Source of the DNA: Oscillospiraceae bacterium
GTDB taxonomy: Bacteria; Bacillota; Clostridia; Oscillospirales; Ruminococcaceae
Assembly: GCA_024404915.1 (NCBI GenBank)
Contig: JAKSPJ010000010.1
Location: 29,623-93,622, forward strand
Direction of reading: 5' to 3'
DNA: 64,000 nucleotides
Positions within the stretch are counted from its first letter, which is position 1, and every line of letters begins with the position of its first letter. The position numbers and the translations under genes are program-made. Positions 17,603 through 25,941 of this stretch are shown piece after piece. The notes beneath the pieces are model-generated. The model was not told the DNA's origin and made no database searches. It saw only the letters and a program-made list of their open reading frames with translations.

Positions 17603-18754
17603 ATGAACACTTCGGAAAGCATTCGTTACATCGGTGTCAATGACCATGAGATTGATTTATTTGAAGGGCAGTATGTTGTTCCAAATGGAATGGCCTATAA
17701 TTCCTATGTAATTCTTGATGACAAAATTGCAGTTATGGATTCCGTAGATTGCCATTTTTCAAAGCAATGGCTTGATAATCTGTCTGCTGTTCTCAATGGT
17801 AGAACACCGGATTATTTCATTGTACAGCATATGGAACCGGATCACTCCTCCAGCATCACAGCATTCATGGATACATTTCCCGATACTATAATTGTGTCCA
17901 ATTCCAGGTCATTTGGCATGATGCAAAATTTCTTTGGCACAGAGTACGCTGACAGAAGAATGGCTGTTGATGAAGGTGACACATTGCATTTAGGCCAACA
18001 CACACTGCATTTTATTACTGCGCCTATGGTTCATTGGCCGGAAGTTATTTTTACATATGAAAGCCATGAGAAAGTGCTGTTTTCCGCTGATGCATTTGGT
18101 AAATTTGGCGCACTCGATACAGATGAGGACTGGGCATGCGAAGCAAGAAGATACTATGTGGGTATTGTTGGCAAATATGGCGCACTTGTTCAGTCAGTAC
18201 TGAAAAAACTATCGGCTTTTGATATTCAGACCATTTGTCCGCTGCATGGCCCTGTTTTATCAGAAAATCTCGGTTACTATCTGAATCTGTATCATATCTG
18301 GTCATCCTATGGGGTTGAGAGCGAAGGTGTCATGATTGCGTATACATCCGTTTATGGCAACACAAAAAAAGCCGTGGAAATTCTCGCAGAAGAGCTGAAA
18401 AAGAATGGCTGTCCCAAAGTTGTAATCAATGATCTTGCTCGTTCAGATATGGCCGAGTGTGTGGAAGATGCTTTCAGATACGGAAAAATTGTGCTTGCAA
18501 CTACCACATACAATGGCGATATTTTCCCCTTCATGCGGGAGTTTATTCTTCATCTTACAGAACGCAGTTACCAAAACAGAGTCATTGGTCTGATTGAGAA
18601 CGGTTCCTGGGCACCTCAGGCGGTAAAGGTAATGAAAGGAATGCTGGAAAAATGCAAAAATATCACCTTCGCTGATCAGGATGTCCGCATTATGTCCGGA
18701 GTAAACGAAGAAAACATTACTCAAATCAAGGCACTTGCAAAAGAAATCTGTTGA
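17603..18754 (+). CDS. Class A flavodiiron protein (FprA-type)
   Basis: Reduces O2 (or NO) at a diiron site using an FMN domain, protecting anaerobes. 383 residues. Residues 1 to about 245 are the metallo-beta-lactamase-like domain with the diiron ligands HMEPDH (76-81), a later His in MVHWPE, an Asp in SADAFG, and LHGP. Residues about 246-383 are a flavodoxin domain with the FMN loop YTSVYGNTKKA. No rubredoxin domain is attached (class A). It starts 12 bases after thioredoxin, so electrons might come through the operon's own redox partners; this is inference, as rubredoxin is the usual donor. Confidence 0.93.
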   Translation: MNTSESIRYIGVNDHEIDLFEGQYVVPNGMAYNSYVILDDKIAVMDSVDCHFSKQWLDNLSAVLNGRTPDYFIVQHMEPDHSSSITAFMDTFPDTIIVSNSRSFGMMQNFFGTEYADRRMAVDEGDTLHLGQHTLHFITAPMVHWPEVIFTYESHEKVLFSADAFGKFGALDTDEDWACEARRYYVGIVGKYGALVQSVLKKLSAFDIQTICPLHGPVLSENLGYYLNLYHIWSSYGVESEGVMIAYTSVYGNTKKAVEILAEELKKNGCPKVVINDLARSDMAECVEDAFRYGKIVLATTTYNGDIFPFMREFILHLTERSYQNRVIGLIENGSWAPQAVKVMKGMLEKCKNITFADQDVRIMSGVNEENITQIKALAKEIC

Positions 18755-18801
18755 CAGGATATCCTGTCTGCAGCACTCTACTATAAATTCCTATAGAAAA
18801 C

Positions 18802-18842
18802 AAAAGCACTTTCTCTTAATGTAGATGAAAGTGCTTTTTTAT
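18802..18842 (+). terminator. Terminator of the FTR-Trx-FDP operon
   Basis: A 12-bp perfect stem (18802-18813 with 18827-18838) is followed by a T run. Confidence 0.9.
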
Positions 18843-18941
18843 ATTGTATTTTCACAAAGTTTGCAATGTCCTCTAATAAGGAAATTGCGGCGAAATAATT
18901 GCTGTTATTTTTCAGCTCACTTTTCCTGCTTCAGTATTTCA

Positions 18942-19454
18942 TCAAAGATATTTTACTGTTTCTGCTATATCTTTTCTCGAAAAATGATTCGGCAGAGGGC
19001 CTGCGTCGCTTTCTGCATATCCCAAATCAAGCAGCATGAGAATTTCTTCATGTTCAGGAAGTCCCAGCTTCATTTTCAGATCATCCGGGTTGAAGAAGTT
19101 GAGCCAGCAGCTGTCAACACCTGCATTGCATGCTGCAAGCATAAGATGTGTAGCAACAATTGCAGCATCTTCCATTCCCGAATTCATTTTTTCACCCGGA
19201 TAGGTAAAAACGGTATTTTTATCATATGCGACAACAAGCACAACCGGAGCACCATATCTGCATGGTGTAACAGAATCTATGATATCCAGCTTTTCCTGTG
19301 TCTGAACAACATAAATCTTCTGTTCCTGAAGATTCTTTGCAGTCGGTGCCACTCTGCCTGCCTGCAGAATCTCGTCAAGAATACTCTTTTCAATCGGGGT
19401 ATCGCTGTATTTTTTGCATGAGAATCTTTCTGTAATCACCTTTGTAAAATCCAT
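18942..19454 (-). CDS. Nitroreductase-family protein
   Basis: 170 residues of the FMN-dependent nitroreductase fold: ERFSCKKYSDTPI at the N-terminus (FMN phosphate contact), APTAKNLQEQKIYVV, and the GMEDAAIVATHLMLAA helix. These enzymes reduce nitro groups, quinones or flavins with NAD(P)H; the substrate cannot be told from sequence. It has a GGAG upstream of the 19454 start and stands alone, converging on the flavodiiron operon. Its 3' end lies about 100 bases from that operon's terminator. Confidence 0.88.
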   Translation of the reverse strand: MDFTKVITERFSCKKYSDTPIEKSILDEILQAGRVAPTAKNLQEQKIYVVQTQEKLDIIDSVTPCRYGAPVVLVVAYDKNTVFTYPGEKMNSGMEDAAIVATHLMLAACNAGVDSCWLNFFNPDDLKMKLGLPEHEEILMLLDLGYAESDAGPLPNHFSRKDIAETVKYL

Positions 19455-19601
19455 ATTTTTTCTCCTTACGTTTCTATAGTATTGGTTTTCATTTCAACCG
19501 GGCTATGGAATAACCCCGGACATTCTCAAACATGGTTCCGGGATTTTAACCATGCTGTATTTCTGTTTTTACTCTTTCAGTCAATCACACAAATATGAGT
19601 A

Positions 19602-20642
19602 TTAAAAACACTTGCTGAGATGCTCTTGCGTACATTGCGGTAATTTTTCACAGCGATAGCATATTTCATTGCTGCAGCAATCTTTTTCAAAATACGATGC
19701 AACATTTTCGAGGGTTGTATCAGCAATATTCTGCAGTGCTTCATTCGTTAAAAAGGCCTGATGTGAAGTCACAATGACATTCGGCATTGATATCAGTCTT
19801 GCAAGGGTATCATCCTCAACAATATGGCCGGAAAAATCATGAAAGAATACATCGCTTTCTTCTTCATATACATCAAGACACGCCGCACCTATTTTTCTTT
19901 CCTTAATCCCCTCAAGAAGCGCATGGGATTCAATCAATGCACCTCTTGATGTATTGATTATCACAACGCCTTTTTTCATTTGATTTATCGTATCTTTTTT
20001 TACCATATATCTGTTTTCATCTGTCAAAGGACAATGGAAAGATATAATATCACTTTTTTCCCAGAGTTCTTCAAGACTTACATACGTAATACCGCTATCC
20101 TTTGCAGGGTATTTATCATACGCAATCACATTCATCCGAAATCCACGGCAGATATCAATAAAAATACGTCCGATCTTACCTGTTCCAACAACTCCGATTG
20201 TCTTTCCGTGAAGATCGAAACCTGTAAGACCATTTAAACTGAAGTTAAAATCCTTCGTGCGATTATAAGCCTTATGAATACGTCTGATAGATGTTAACAG
20301 AAGTGCCATTGCATGTTCTGCCACAGCATATGGAGAATACGCCGGTACACGAACAACATGGATTTTCTTGTATGCATACTGAATATCCACATTATTATAA
20401 CCTGCACATCTCAGAGCAATCAGTCTTACGCCTCCGCTCACTAAACCGTCAATTACCTTTGCATTTACAGTATCATTTACAAATACACATACGGCATCAT
20501 AGCCTTCAGCCAGTCTTACAGTATCCTCTGTCAATCGTGTCTCAAAGAAACTGGTTTCAATAGTATCACCGGTATTCGCCTTATTAAAAGACTCAATATC
20601 ATAATCCTTAGCATCAAAAAATGCAATTCTGATTTTCTTCAT
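19602..20642 (-). CDS. ldhA: D-lactate dehydrogenase-type 2-hydroxyacid dehydrogenase
   Basis: 346 residues. The D-isomer 2-hydroxyacid dehydrogenase fold has GVVGTGKIGRIF (NAD-binding GxGxxG), the catalytic Arg region NTSRGALI, a catalytic Glu in the CLDVYEEES region and the catalytic His in VTSHQAFLT. Similarity is closest to fermentative D-LDH (pyruvate to D-lactate with NADH). Odd feature: the last 25 residues carry six cysteines (CC, then C-x2-C, then two single Cys), a tail not needed by the enzyme and possibly a metal site. Start has GGAGGG upstream. Confidence 0.88.
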   Translation of the reverse strand: MKKIRIAFFDAKDYDIESFNKANTGDTIETSFFETRLTEDTVRLAEGYDAVCVFVNDTVNAKVIDGLVSGGVRLIALRCAGYNNVDIQYAYKKIHVVRVPAYSPYAVAEHAMALLLTSIRRIHKAYNRTKDFNFSLNGLTGFDLHGKTIGVVGTGKIGRIFIDICRGFRMNVIAYDKYPAKDSGITYVSLEELWEKSDIISFHCPLTDENRYMVKKDTINQMKKGVVIINTSRGALIESHALLEGIKERKIGAACLDVYEEESDVFFHDFSGHIVEDDTLARLISMPNVIVTSHQAFLTNEALQNIADTTLENVASYFEKDCCSNEICYRCEKLPQCTQEHLSKCF

Positions 20643-20723
20643 TATTATCCCTCCAGTTACATGTCTGTGAAATTGCTTCAGCTTTCAGAATTACTATCAA
20701 TATCCATCGGGCTAATCCCTCCG

Positions 20724-21242
20724 TCATGATAGATCCATTGTCGTATAAGTACCAACATATCTGACGATTGTACAGGCAGTCCCCTCCTCAATTCTGTCAT
20801 AGTTTTTTGGAGGAATCTGAATCCAATCACTTATCATTCGTTCCGGATATTCGGTTTTCACGATGATATAACAATCCTTATGCCGTCCCGTTTTGTTGCG
20901 ATTCACGTTATACTCAAAGGTTTTTGCGAAAACGGTTGCAGATAGAAAAGTCACTTCTGTTTTCAGCATCTGAATCAGGACAGCTGAACATATGAGTGTC
21001 ATGAAACCGCACAGAATCGCACCCAGGAAGGATTTCGCTGCGATAGAAAGAATCACAATGGCAGCCAGTGCGATAGTCACCGCCAACATGATAACCAATC
21101 TTTTTTTCTTCGTCTCTTTTGCCACTGCCATTTCCCTATCGTTGGCCGCTGGCTGAAATGGAAGCTTTTCCTTCCCGACAGGACGATAATCCGGGTATTT
21201 TGCATAAAGTTCCCCTTCAAGCTTCATCATATCAATATTCAT
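20724..21242 (-). CDS. Membrane protein of unknown function
   Basis: 172 residues. The N-terminal 45 are polar and basic. Two membrane segments follow at about 49-67 and 71-92, then a soluble C-terminal half (about 93-172) that ends near WIQIPPKNYD and a short beta-rich stretch. I do not recognise a family. It begins 41 bases after the TSUP permease and is probably part of that operon. The stop lies 81 bases before the dehydrogenase gene, with no clear terminator between. Confidence 0.7.
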   Translation of the reverse strand: MNIDMMKLEGELYAKYPDYRPVGKEKLPFQPAANDREMAVAKETKKKRLVIMLAVTIALAAIVILSIAAKSFLGAILCGFMTLICSAVLIQMLKTEVTFLSATVFAKTFEYNVNRNKTGRHKDCYIIVKTEYPERMISDWIQIPPKNYDRIEEGTACTIVRYVGTYTTMDLS

Positions 21243-21283
21243 AAAAACTCCTTATCCTTTCGTACCTGACATATAAAACTCAA

Positions 21284-22060
21284 TTATTTTGCATAGTTCA
21301 TATAAAGAACAACACTGCTTGTCGCAAGCATGACCGCACCCGCAACTCTGCACAATACTTTTTCAGAAGCTTTATTGGCAATCACTGATGCAATTCTTGC
21401 CCATATCAGCGTAAACAAGACACATAACGCAAGGCATAGCATATCCGGTTTTCCTGATATTGTAAAGTGGCTGATTCCACCAATCAAAGCTGTAAAGCTC
21501 ATAATAAAAACAGATGTACCGACTGCCATGTGAATTTCATAGCCTAAGAAGGAGGTAAGCACAAATAACAGCATCATTCCTCCGCCGGCACCAACAAAGC
21601 CACAGATAAAGCCTACAAACAAGCCTCCGATAATTGCTTTTGCCAGCTTACTTTTTCCGCTTTCCTCTTTTGGCTCCGCCGTTTTTCTGCCCGGCTTCAA
21701 TATAAACTTAATTCCAAGCACAAGTAATCCTATCTGTGACATAAAACCCATAGATTGTTCCGGGAGAAAGCTGGCAATATAACTGCCGACTATGGTCATG
21801 ATAAGTACTGTTAACAGCAAGGGCATCGCATTTTTGACATCCAGATTTCCATGCTTTTTATAGGTCCATGCACTTGCAGCACTTGCAAGCACATCACTTG
21901 CAAGACCAATGCCAATCGCCTCATAGGGCGATACACTGCAGAATGTCAGAAGCAGCGGACTGATAATTCCAGCTGCACTCATTCCTGCAAAGCCTGTTCC
22001 AAGTCCTGCACCCATGCCTGCAAGAAAGCAAATGAGTATTTTAAACAACAGATTCTCCAT
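21284..22060 (-). CDS. TSUP family (TauE/SafE) permease
   Basis: 258 residues with about eight membrane segments in two repeats. The glycine-rich N-terminal AGMGAGLGTGFAGMSAAG and the matching second-half GFICGFVGAGGGMMLL are the paired TSUP signatures. Members move sulfite, sulfonates, thiosulfate or other small anions; direction and substrate are unknown here. Its ATG overlaps the stop codon of a 40-codon gene (TAATG), pointing to translational coupling. A consensus promoter lies upstream of that small gene. Confidence 0.88.
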   Translation of the reverse strand: MENLLFKILICFLAGMGAGLGTGFAGMSAAGIISPLLLTFCSVSPYEAIGIGLASDVLASAASAWTYKKHGNLDVKNAMPLLLTVLIMTIVGSYIASFLPEQSMGFMSQIGLLVLGIKFILKPGRKTAEPKEESGKSKLAKAIIGGLFVGFICGFVGAGGGMMLLFVLTSFLGYEIHMAVGTSVFIMSFTALIGGISHFTISGKPDMLCLALCVLFTLIWARIASVIANKASEKVLCRVAGAVMLATSSVVLYMNYAK

Positions 22061-22182
22061 TAGAACTGACCCTTTTCTGAAATCTGTGCCGCATTCCGAT
22101 TTCTGTATTCATCATAAGTTACAATATAAAAAATGAGCTTCGGAATACAAAGCGGTTTTACTCGGAAATCCTTTCTGCGCAT
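22060..22182 (-). CDS. 40-residue small protein coupled to the TSUP permease
   Basis: A short frame from ATG 22182 to a TAA that shares one base with the permease start. It has an AAGGAG site seven bases upstream and a consensus promoter about 55 bases before it, so it is the first cistron of the transcript. The product is basic at the N-terminus (MRRKDFRVKP), with a hydrophobic middle (LIFYIVTY) and a polar tail. I do not recognise it. It may be a real small protein or a leader whose translation controls the permease. Its good ribosome site contrasts with the weak one of the permease. Confidence 0.65.
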   Translation of the reverse strand: MRRKDFRVKPLCIPKLIFYIVTYDEYRNRNAAQISEKGQF

Positions 22183-22237
22183 ACAATCACTCCTTCAAAC
22201 ATGCGGAACCACCTATTGAGGAAAGGATATTTAGAAT

Positions 22238-22266
22238 ATTATAACACATTTTCATTGAAATTTCAA
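22238..22266 (-). promoter_or_regulatory. Promoter of the small protein-TSUP operon
   Basis: On the minus strand TTGAAA, a 17-base spacer and a perfect TATAAT. Confidence 0.85.
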
Positions 22267-22435
22267 TAGGGCCAGTTCTTTCAGCGCACAAAATGCGAGC
22301 TGGGAATTTGTAAACCATGCACAAATTGAATTATGCCATAAAAACCAATCAATTTTTTGCAAAAATGCGTTATATGAAAAACAAATTTGCCGGCAGGGAC
22401 AAAACCGGCTTCATAAATTACAATTGTGATTGATA

Positions 22436-22464
22436 TTGACAAACGCATTGTCATATATTATAAT
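22436..22464 (+). promoter_or_regulatory. Promoter of azlCD
   Basis: Perfect TTGACA, a 17-base spacer and perfect TATAAT, about 75 bases before azlC. The 170 bases between this and the divergent promoter hold no gene. Confidence 0.9.
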
Positions 22465-22537
22465 AGCTATATGATAATACGCAGATGCCGTTTTCTGAAT
22501 TCTAAATAGTATTCTTTGGCATCGCAGGAAAAGAGTG

Positions 22538-23254
22538 ATGAAAAACTTGATGAAAGCGTTTCAATACGCCTTTCCAAAAACAATCCCTGTTATGGCAGGG
22601 TATATCTTTTTGGGAATCGCATACGGACTTCTGATGCAGGATGCAGGATTCGGCATTGTCTGGACAGCGGTTTGTTCTTTGTTTGTTTATTCGGGAACAG
22701 CACAGTTTCTGGGAGTATCACTATTGTCAGTTGGGGCACCATTGCTGCAGACGGCACTCCTGACTTTTATTCTGAGTTTCCGGCATTTTTTCTATGGCTT
22801 TTCCATGATTTCCAGATACCCCGAAAAAGGGTGGATGAAGGGATATCTGATTCATTCCCTGAGCGATGAAACCTACGCTTTGATTGTTGGAAGCAATCCG
22901 CCGGATTATGTGGATCAGAAAAATTACTATTTTGCTGTTTCATTTTTAGATCAGATGTATTGGGTGATTGGATCCGTCGCTGGTGCATCTGTTGGTTCAC
23001 TGATTACCATTGACCTGACGGGAATTGACTTTGCTATGACTGCTCTGTTTGCAGTATTGGTTGTTGAACAATGGAAGAGCAGGAAATGCCATACACCTGC
23101 GTTAATTGGTGCTGGCGTTTCCATATTGATGCTGCTGATTCTGGGACCTGAACAGTTTTTGATTCCTACGCTATTGATTGTGACGCTCCTTCTGATTGCA
23201 TTCAGAAAGCATATCAGCTTACAGGAAGATGGAGGTGCGGACAACCATGCATAG
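22538..23254 (+). CDS. azlC: AzlC family branched-chain amino acid exporter, large subunit
   Basis: 238 residues with about seven membrane segments. The N-terminal PKTIPVMAGYIFLGIAYG and the SGTAQFLGVSLL segment are typical of AzlC. With AzlD it exports branched-chain amino acids (and 4-azaleucine). The ATG at 22538 follows AGGAAAAG; the GTG one codon earlier is also possible. The last eight bases overlap azlD, so the subunits are coupled. It has its own perfect promoter. Confidence 0.92.
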   Translation: MKNLMKAFQYAFPKTIPVMAGYIFLGIAYGLLMQDAGFGIVWTAVCSLFVYSGTAQFLGVSLLSVGAPLLQTALLTFILSFRHFFYGFSMISRYPEKGWMKGYLIHSLSDETYALIVGSNPPDYVDQKNYYFAVSFLDQMYWVIGSVAGASVGSLITIDLTGIDFAMTALFAVLVVEQWKSRKCHTPALIGAGVSILMLLILGPEQFLIPTLLIVTLLLIAFRKHISLQEDGGADNHA

Positions 23255-23567
23255 TATTCTGATCATTGCTGTAATGGCACTTGTCAACCTTTCACTCAGA
23301 GCTTTGCCCTTTCTGTTATTCAGAAAGGAAAATAAAACACCTAAAATCATCTTGTATCTTGGAAAGGCTTTGCCCCCTGCAATGATGAGTTTTTTAATTG
23401 TATATTGTGTCCGCTCTGTGGATTTTTCCTCCGGGAATCATGGCCTTCCTGAACTAATCAGCATTGCAGCTGCGATGCTGATTCATTCATGGAAAAGAAA
23501 TACACTGCTGAGTATCAGCATATCGACTGTTTTGTATATGGTACTGATACAGACAAATCTTTTTTAA
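23247..23567 (+). CDS. azlD: AzlD family transporter, small subunit
   Basis: 106 residues with about four membrane segments. NLSLRALPFLLF and GKALPPAMMSFLIVYCVR are AzlD hallmarks. The ATG at 23247 is chosen because GGAGGT lies ten bases upstream and the protein then has family length; the open frame reaches 17 codons further up, inside azlC. Works with AzlC. Confidence 0.9.
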   Translation: MHSILIIAVMALVNLSLRALPFLLFRKENKTPKIILYLGKALPPAMMSFLIVYCVRSVDFSSGNHGLPELISIAAAMLIHSWKRNTLLSISISTVLYMVLIQTNLF

Positions 23568-23581
23568 CAGAAGGAATGTAT

Positions 23582-24772
23582 ATGATATCAAAAGAAAACC
23601 AGATGATGCTTCAGATCCTTGGACATGCGCTGCATGAAACTGAATCAGAACCAATTGTCCCCTCCTGCTGGCCTGCGATTTATAAAGAAATGAAAGCACA
23701 AACCGTTTTTGCGATACCTGCAGATTATATCAATCTGAACCAGCTGGAAGATGCTGAAGAAAAAGAGTACCGCATGATGGTTGGCAGGAATATTCAGTAC
23801 TATCATACGGTAATGGCAGAACAGCAGAAACTGCTTGATACACTGGAAAAAGCAGGAATCCCCACTGTGATTCTGAAGGGTTCATCTGCTGCAATGAATT
23901 ATCCTGAACCTGCATACAGATGTATGGGGGATATCGACCTTATCGTAAAGCCGGATGATTTTGAAAAGGCATATCATACAATGTGCGATGCAGGATATGA
24001 CACAAAGGAAACACTTGAAAAGTATTACAGACATATTGGATTTCATTCATCGAAGGGAATTCACATTGAACTGCACAGCTTCTTTTCTACAAGCCGTAAC
24101 GCAGAACAGAATCAGATACTGGATCAGTATATCTATAACGGAATCGGACGGGGCAGCAAAGGCACTTTAACCGGATATAGAACCTCGTCATTACCAGAGC
24201 TGGAGAATGGTCTTGTACTGCTTGCCCATATCAACCAGCATATCGGCGGCGGATTAGGTCTGCGGCAGGTTATTGATTGGATGTGCTTTGCAGAAAAGCA
24301 TCTGACAGATGAATTCTGGAACAGTACTTTTTCTGAAGCAGCTGAAAGTATCGGTATGAAAAAACTTGCGGCAGCCGTAACCGCAACGTGCAGAAAATAT
24401 CTGTCTATGAACGCTGATATCACCTGGTGCAATGACACAGAGGATTCCCTTTGCGACGAGTTAATGGAATACATCCTGGCACATGGAAATTTCGGGAGGA
24501 AGAATGCAACCAATGCTACAACAATCTCCGTTCTAAGATGGTTTCGCAACCCGATCCATGGGTTCCGGCACCTGCAGGAAATAGGATGCCGAACATGGAA
24601 GATTCTGGACAAATGCAAATGGCTGACTCCATTTGCATGGTTCTATCAGATGATTCGATTGATTCATCATGGAATAAAACGTGGAGTTACGCTGTCATCG
24701 GCAAAGGAAAGCAAAAAACAGGAACTTACTGAAACAGAATTTCTGCGCAAAATTGGCATAACAAGATTATAG
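23582..24772 (+). CDS. Nucleotidyltransferase-family protein (NTP_transf_5 type)
   Basis: 396 residues from the ATG at 23582, which has GAAGGA six bases upstream. The centre has the nucleotidyltransferase pattern: ILKGSSAAMNYPEP followed by the metal-binding RCMGDIDLIV with two Asp. The remainder is helical with Trp-rich C-terminal segments. This matches the uncharacterised nucleotidyltransferase family found near cell-surface or peptide biosynthesis genes. Here it lies 14 bases after azlD, so it may be cotranscribed with the exporter. Substrate unknown; the pairing with azlCD may be accidental. Confidence 0.75.
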   Translation: MISKENQMMLQILGHALHETESEPIVPSCWPAIYKEMKAQTVFAIPADYINLNQLEDAEEKEYRMMVGRNIQYYHTVMAEQQKLLDTLEKAGIPTVILKGSSAAMNYPEPAYRCMGDIDLIVKPDDFEKAYHTMCDAGYDTKETLEKYYRHIGFHSSKGIHIELHSFFSTSRNAEQNQILDQYIYNGIGRGSKGTLTGYRTSSLPELENGLVLLAHINQHIGGGLGLRQVIDWMCFAEKHLTDEFWNSTFSEAAESIGMKKLAAAVTATCRKYLSMNADITWCNDTEDSLCDELMEYILAHGNFGRKNATNATTISVLRWFRNPIHGFRHLQEIGCRTWKILDKCKWLTPFAWFYQMIRLIHHGIKRGVTLSSAKESKKQELTETEFLRKIGITRL

Positions 24773-25123
24773 GGCTTTCATTGCAGGGCGCCTTCTGCTT
24801 CCATTTCAGCAAATCTTCCAAGGTCTGGTTCATATTTGCCGGCTGGAGTTCATATAATCAACCACGCTATTACATTTTTCTCAATTGTCTCAGCGTGTCA
24901 GGCATGTTTTTATGTTAATCCCGATGGCAGCTGATGATTCCCCGAATAAAAACGAAAATAAATTAGCAAACATTCACAAATATACAGACTGCTTCTCTGC
25001 TATGCTTGACAAAGTCCCCTCTCTTATGCTATACTAAACATGTATGTGCGTAGCATCAGATAGTGCTTCACACCGTCCGATGCGTAGAATAATACATGAT
25101 TCATAAGAGAGGAAAGTGATATA
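24773..25123. other. Intergenic region before the dockerin gene
   Basis: No credible gene. The left half reads somewhat like coding sequence on the minus strand but is broken by stops. The right part carries the promoter at 25006-25035. The leader (about 25042-25100) has an imperfect inverted repeat around GCATC/GATGC with no known riboswitch pattern. Confidence 0.5.
25006..25035 (+). promoter_or_regulatory. Promoter of the dockerin protein-uppP pair
   Basis: Perfect TTGACA, an 18-base spacer and TATACT, about 85 bases before the gene start. Confidence 0.8.
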
Positions 25124-25921
25124 ATGAAGCATATATCTCAACGCTTTTTTGCATTTGCATGCAGCACCGCAGTTTTTCTGCCTGCGCTTCCTATTACAGC
25201 TGCTTCTGCAGAAGGAACAGACTCCTATGCATTTCCTGACAGCTATGTTTCTGCCCTGTATGACGATTATGATCCCATCGGACAGGATTATCTGACTGTT
25301 TCTGTTCCTGAAAAACAGTCCATGAAAATTGAAATCGTACAGCATTCCCCGGAACGTGAAAACCTGAAACTGTTTTCTATTGAAACAGAAAGCACAGATG
25401 CGGAAGCAATGTATCATTTCCGCCTTGAACCCGGCAGCTACACTATTTGTCTTTCCAATTCAAAAGTCAGAGACGGAGGCCTCGATGCAAGCTGGATTTC
25501 AGATTTCGTCATAGATAATGCAGATTATGCAGCAGAAGAGGATATGTTCTTCTGGACAGAATATAAACTGCTGACGAAAACAGATACTCTGGACGATGCA
25601 GAAAAATGGCATGCTCCTGAAATCGTATCTGATGCAACGAAAAATCAGGATTCCACATACAGATATCGTGAGACTGAAATTGTATTCAGCCAGTATGACC
25701 GACTTCTGGGCGATTATGATGGTGATCAGGCAGTCACCTCTCTTGATGCACAGAAAACTCTGGAATATTATGCAGCCGGACTTTCAGAAACCTCACTTGA
25801 TACTCCGCCGACAAATGCACAGCTTGCCGCAGTTGATATTGACGGCGACAACAGCATTTCCCCTTCAGATGCACAGGAAATTCTCAGCATGTATCTGGAA
25901 CTGATGAACGCACAATCTTAA
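25124..25921 (+). CDS. Secreted dockerin-bearing protein, unknown N-terminal domain
   Basis: 265 residues. Signal peptide about 1-29 (ending ASAEG). Residues about 30-190 form an unrecognised beta-rich domain, perhaps a binding module, with no catalytic motif I can see. The C-terminal 70 or so are a type I dockerin with two calcium loops: GDYDGDQAVTSLDAQ and DIDGDNSISPSDAQ, both with proper Asp/Asn spacing. It should dock to a cohesin on a scaffoldin. The next gene, uppP, starts 20 bases on, so the two share a transcript, an unusual pairing. Confidence 0.82.
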   Translation: MKHISQRFFAFACSTAVFLPALPITAASAEGTDSYAFPDSYVSALYDDYDPIGQDYLTVSVPEKQSMKIEIVQHSPERENLKLFSIETESTDAEAMYHFRLEPGSYTICLSNSKVRDGGLDASWISDFVIDNADYAAEEDMFFWTEYKLLTKTDTLDDAEKWHAPEIVSDATKNQDSTYRYRETEIVFSQYDRLLGDYDGDQAVTSLDAQKTLEYYAAGLSETSLDTPPTNAQLAAVDIDGDNSISPSDAQEILSMYLELMNAQS

Positions 25922-25941
25922 TTTGGAAATGAGGAATGGAT

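Noticed and set aside
20678..20707. Nine-codon frame with GGAGGG upstream, before the D-lactate dehydrogenase
   Set aside because: Too short to judge; may be a leader peptide but nothing else supports it.
24778..24900. Coding-like stretch on the minus strand after the nucleotidyltransferase gene
   Set aside because: Broken by stops in all frames; perhaps an old gene fragment, but no family recognised.
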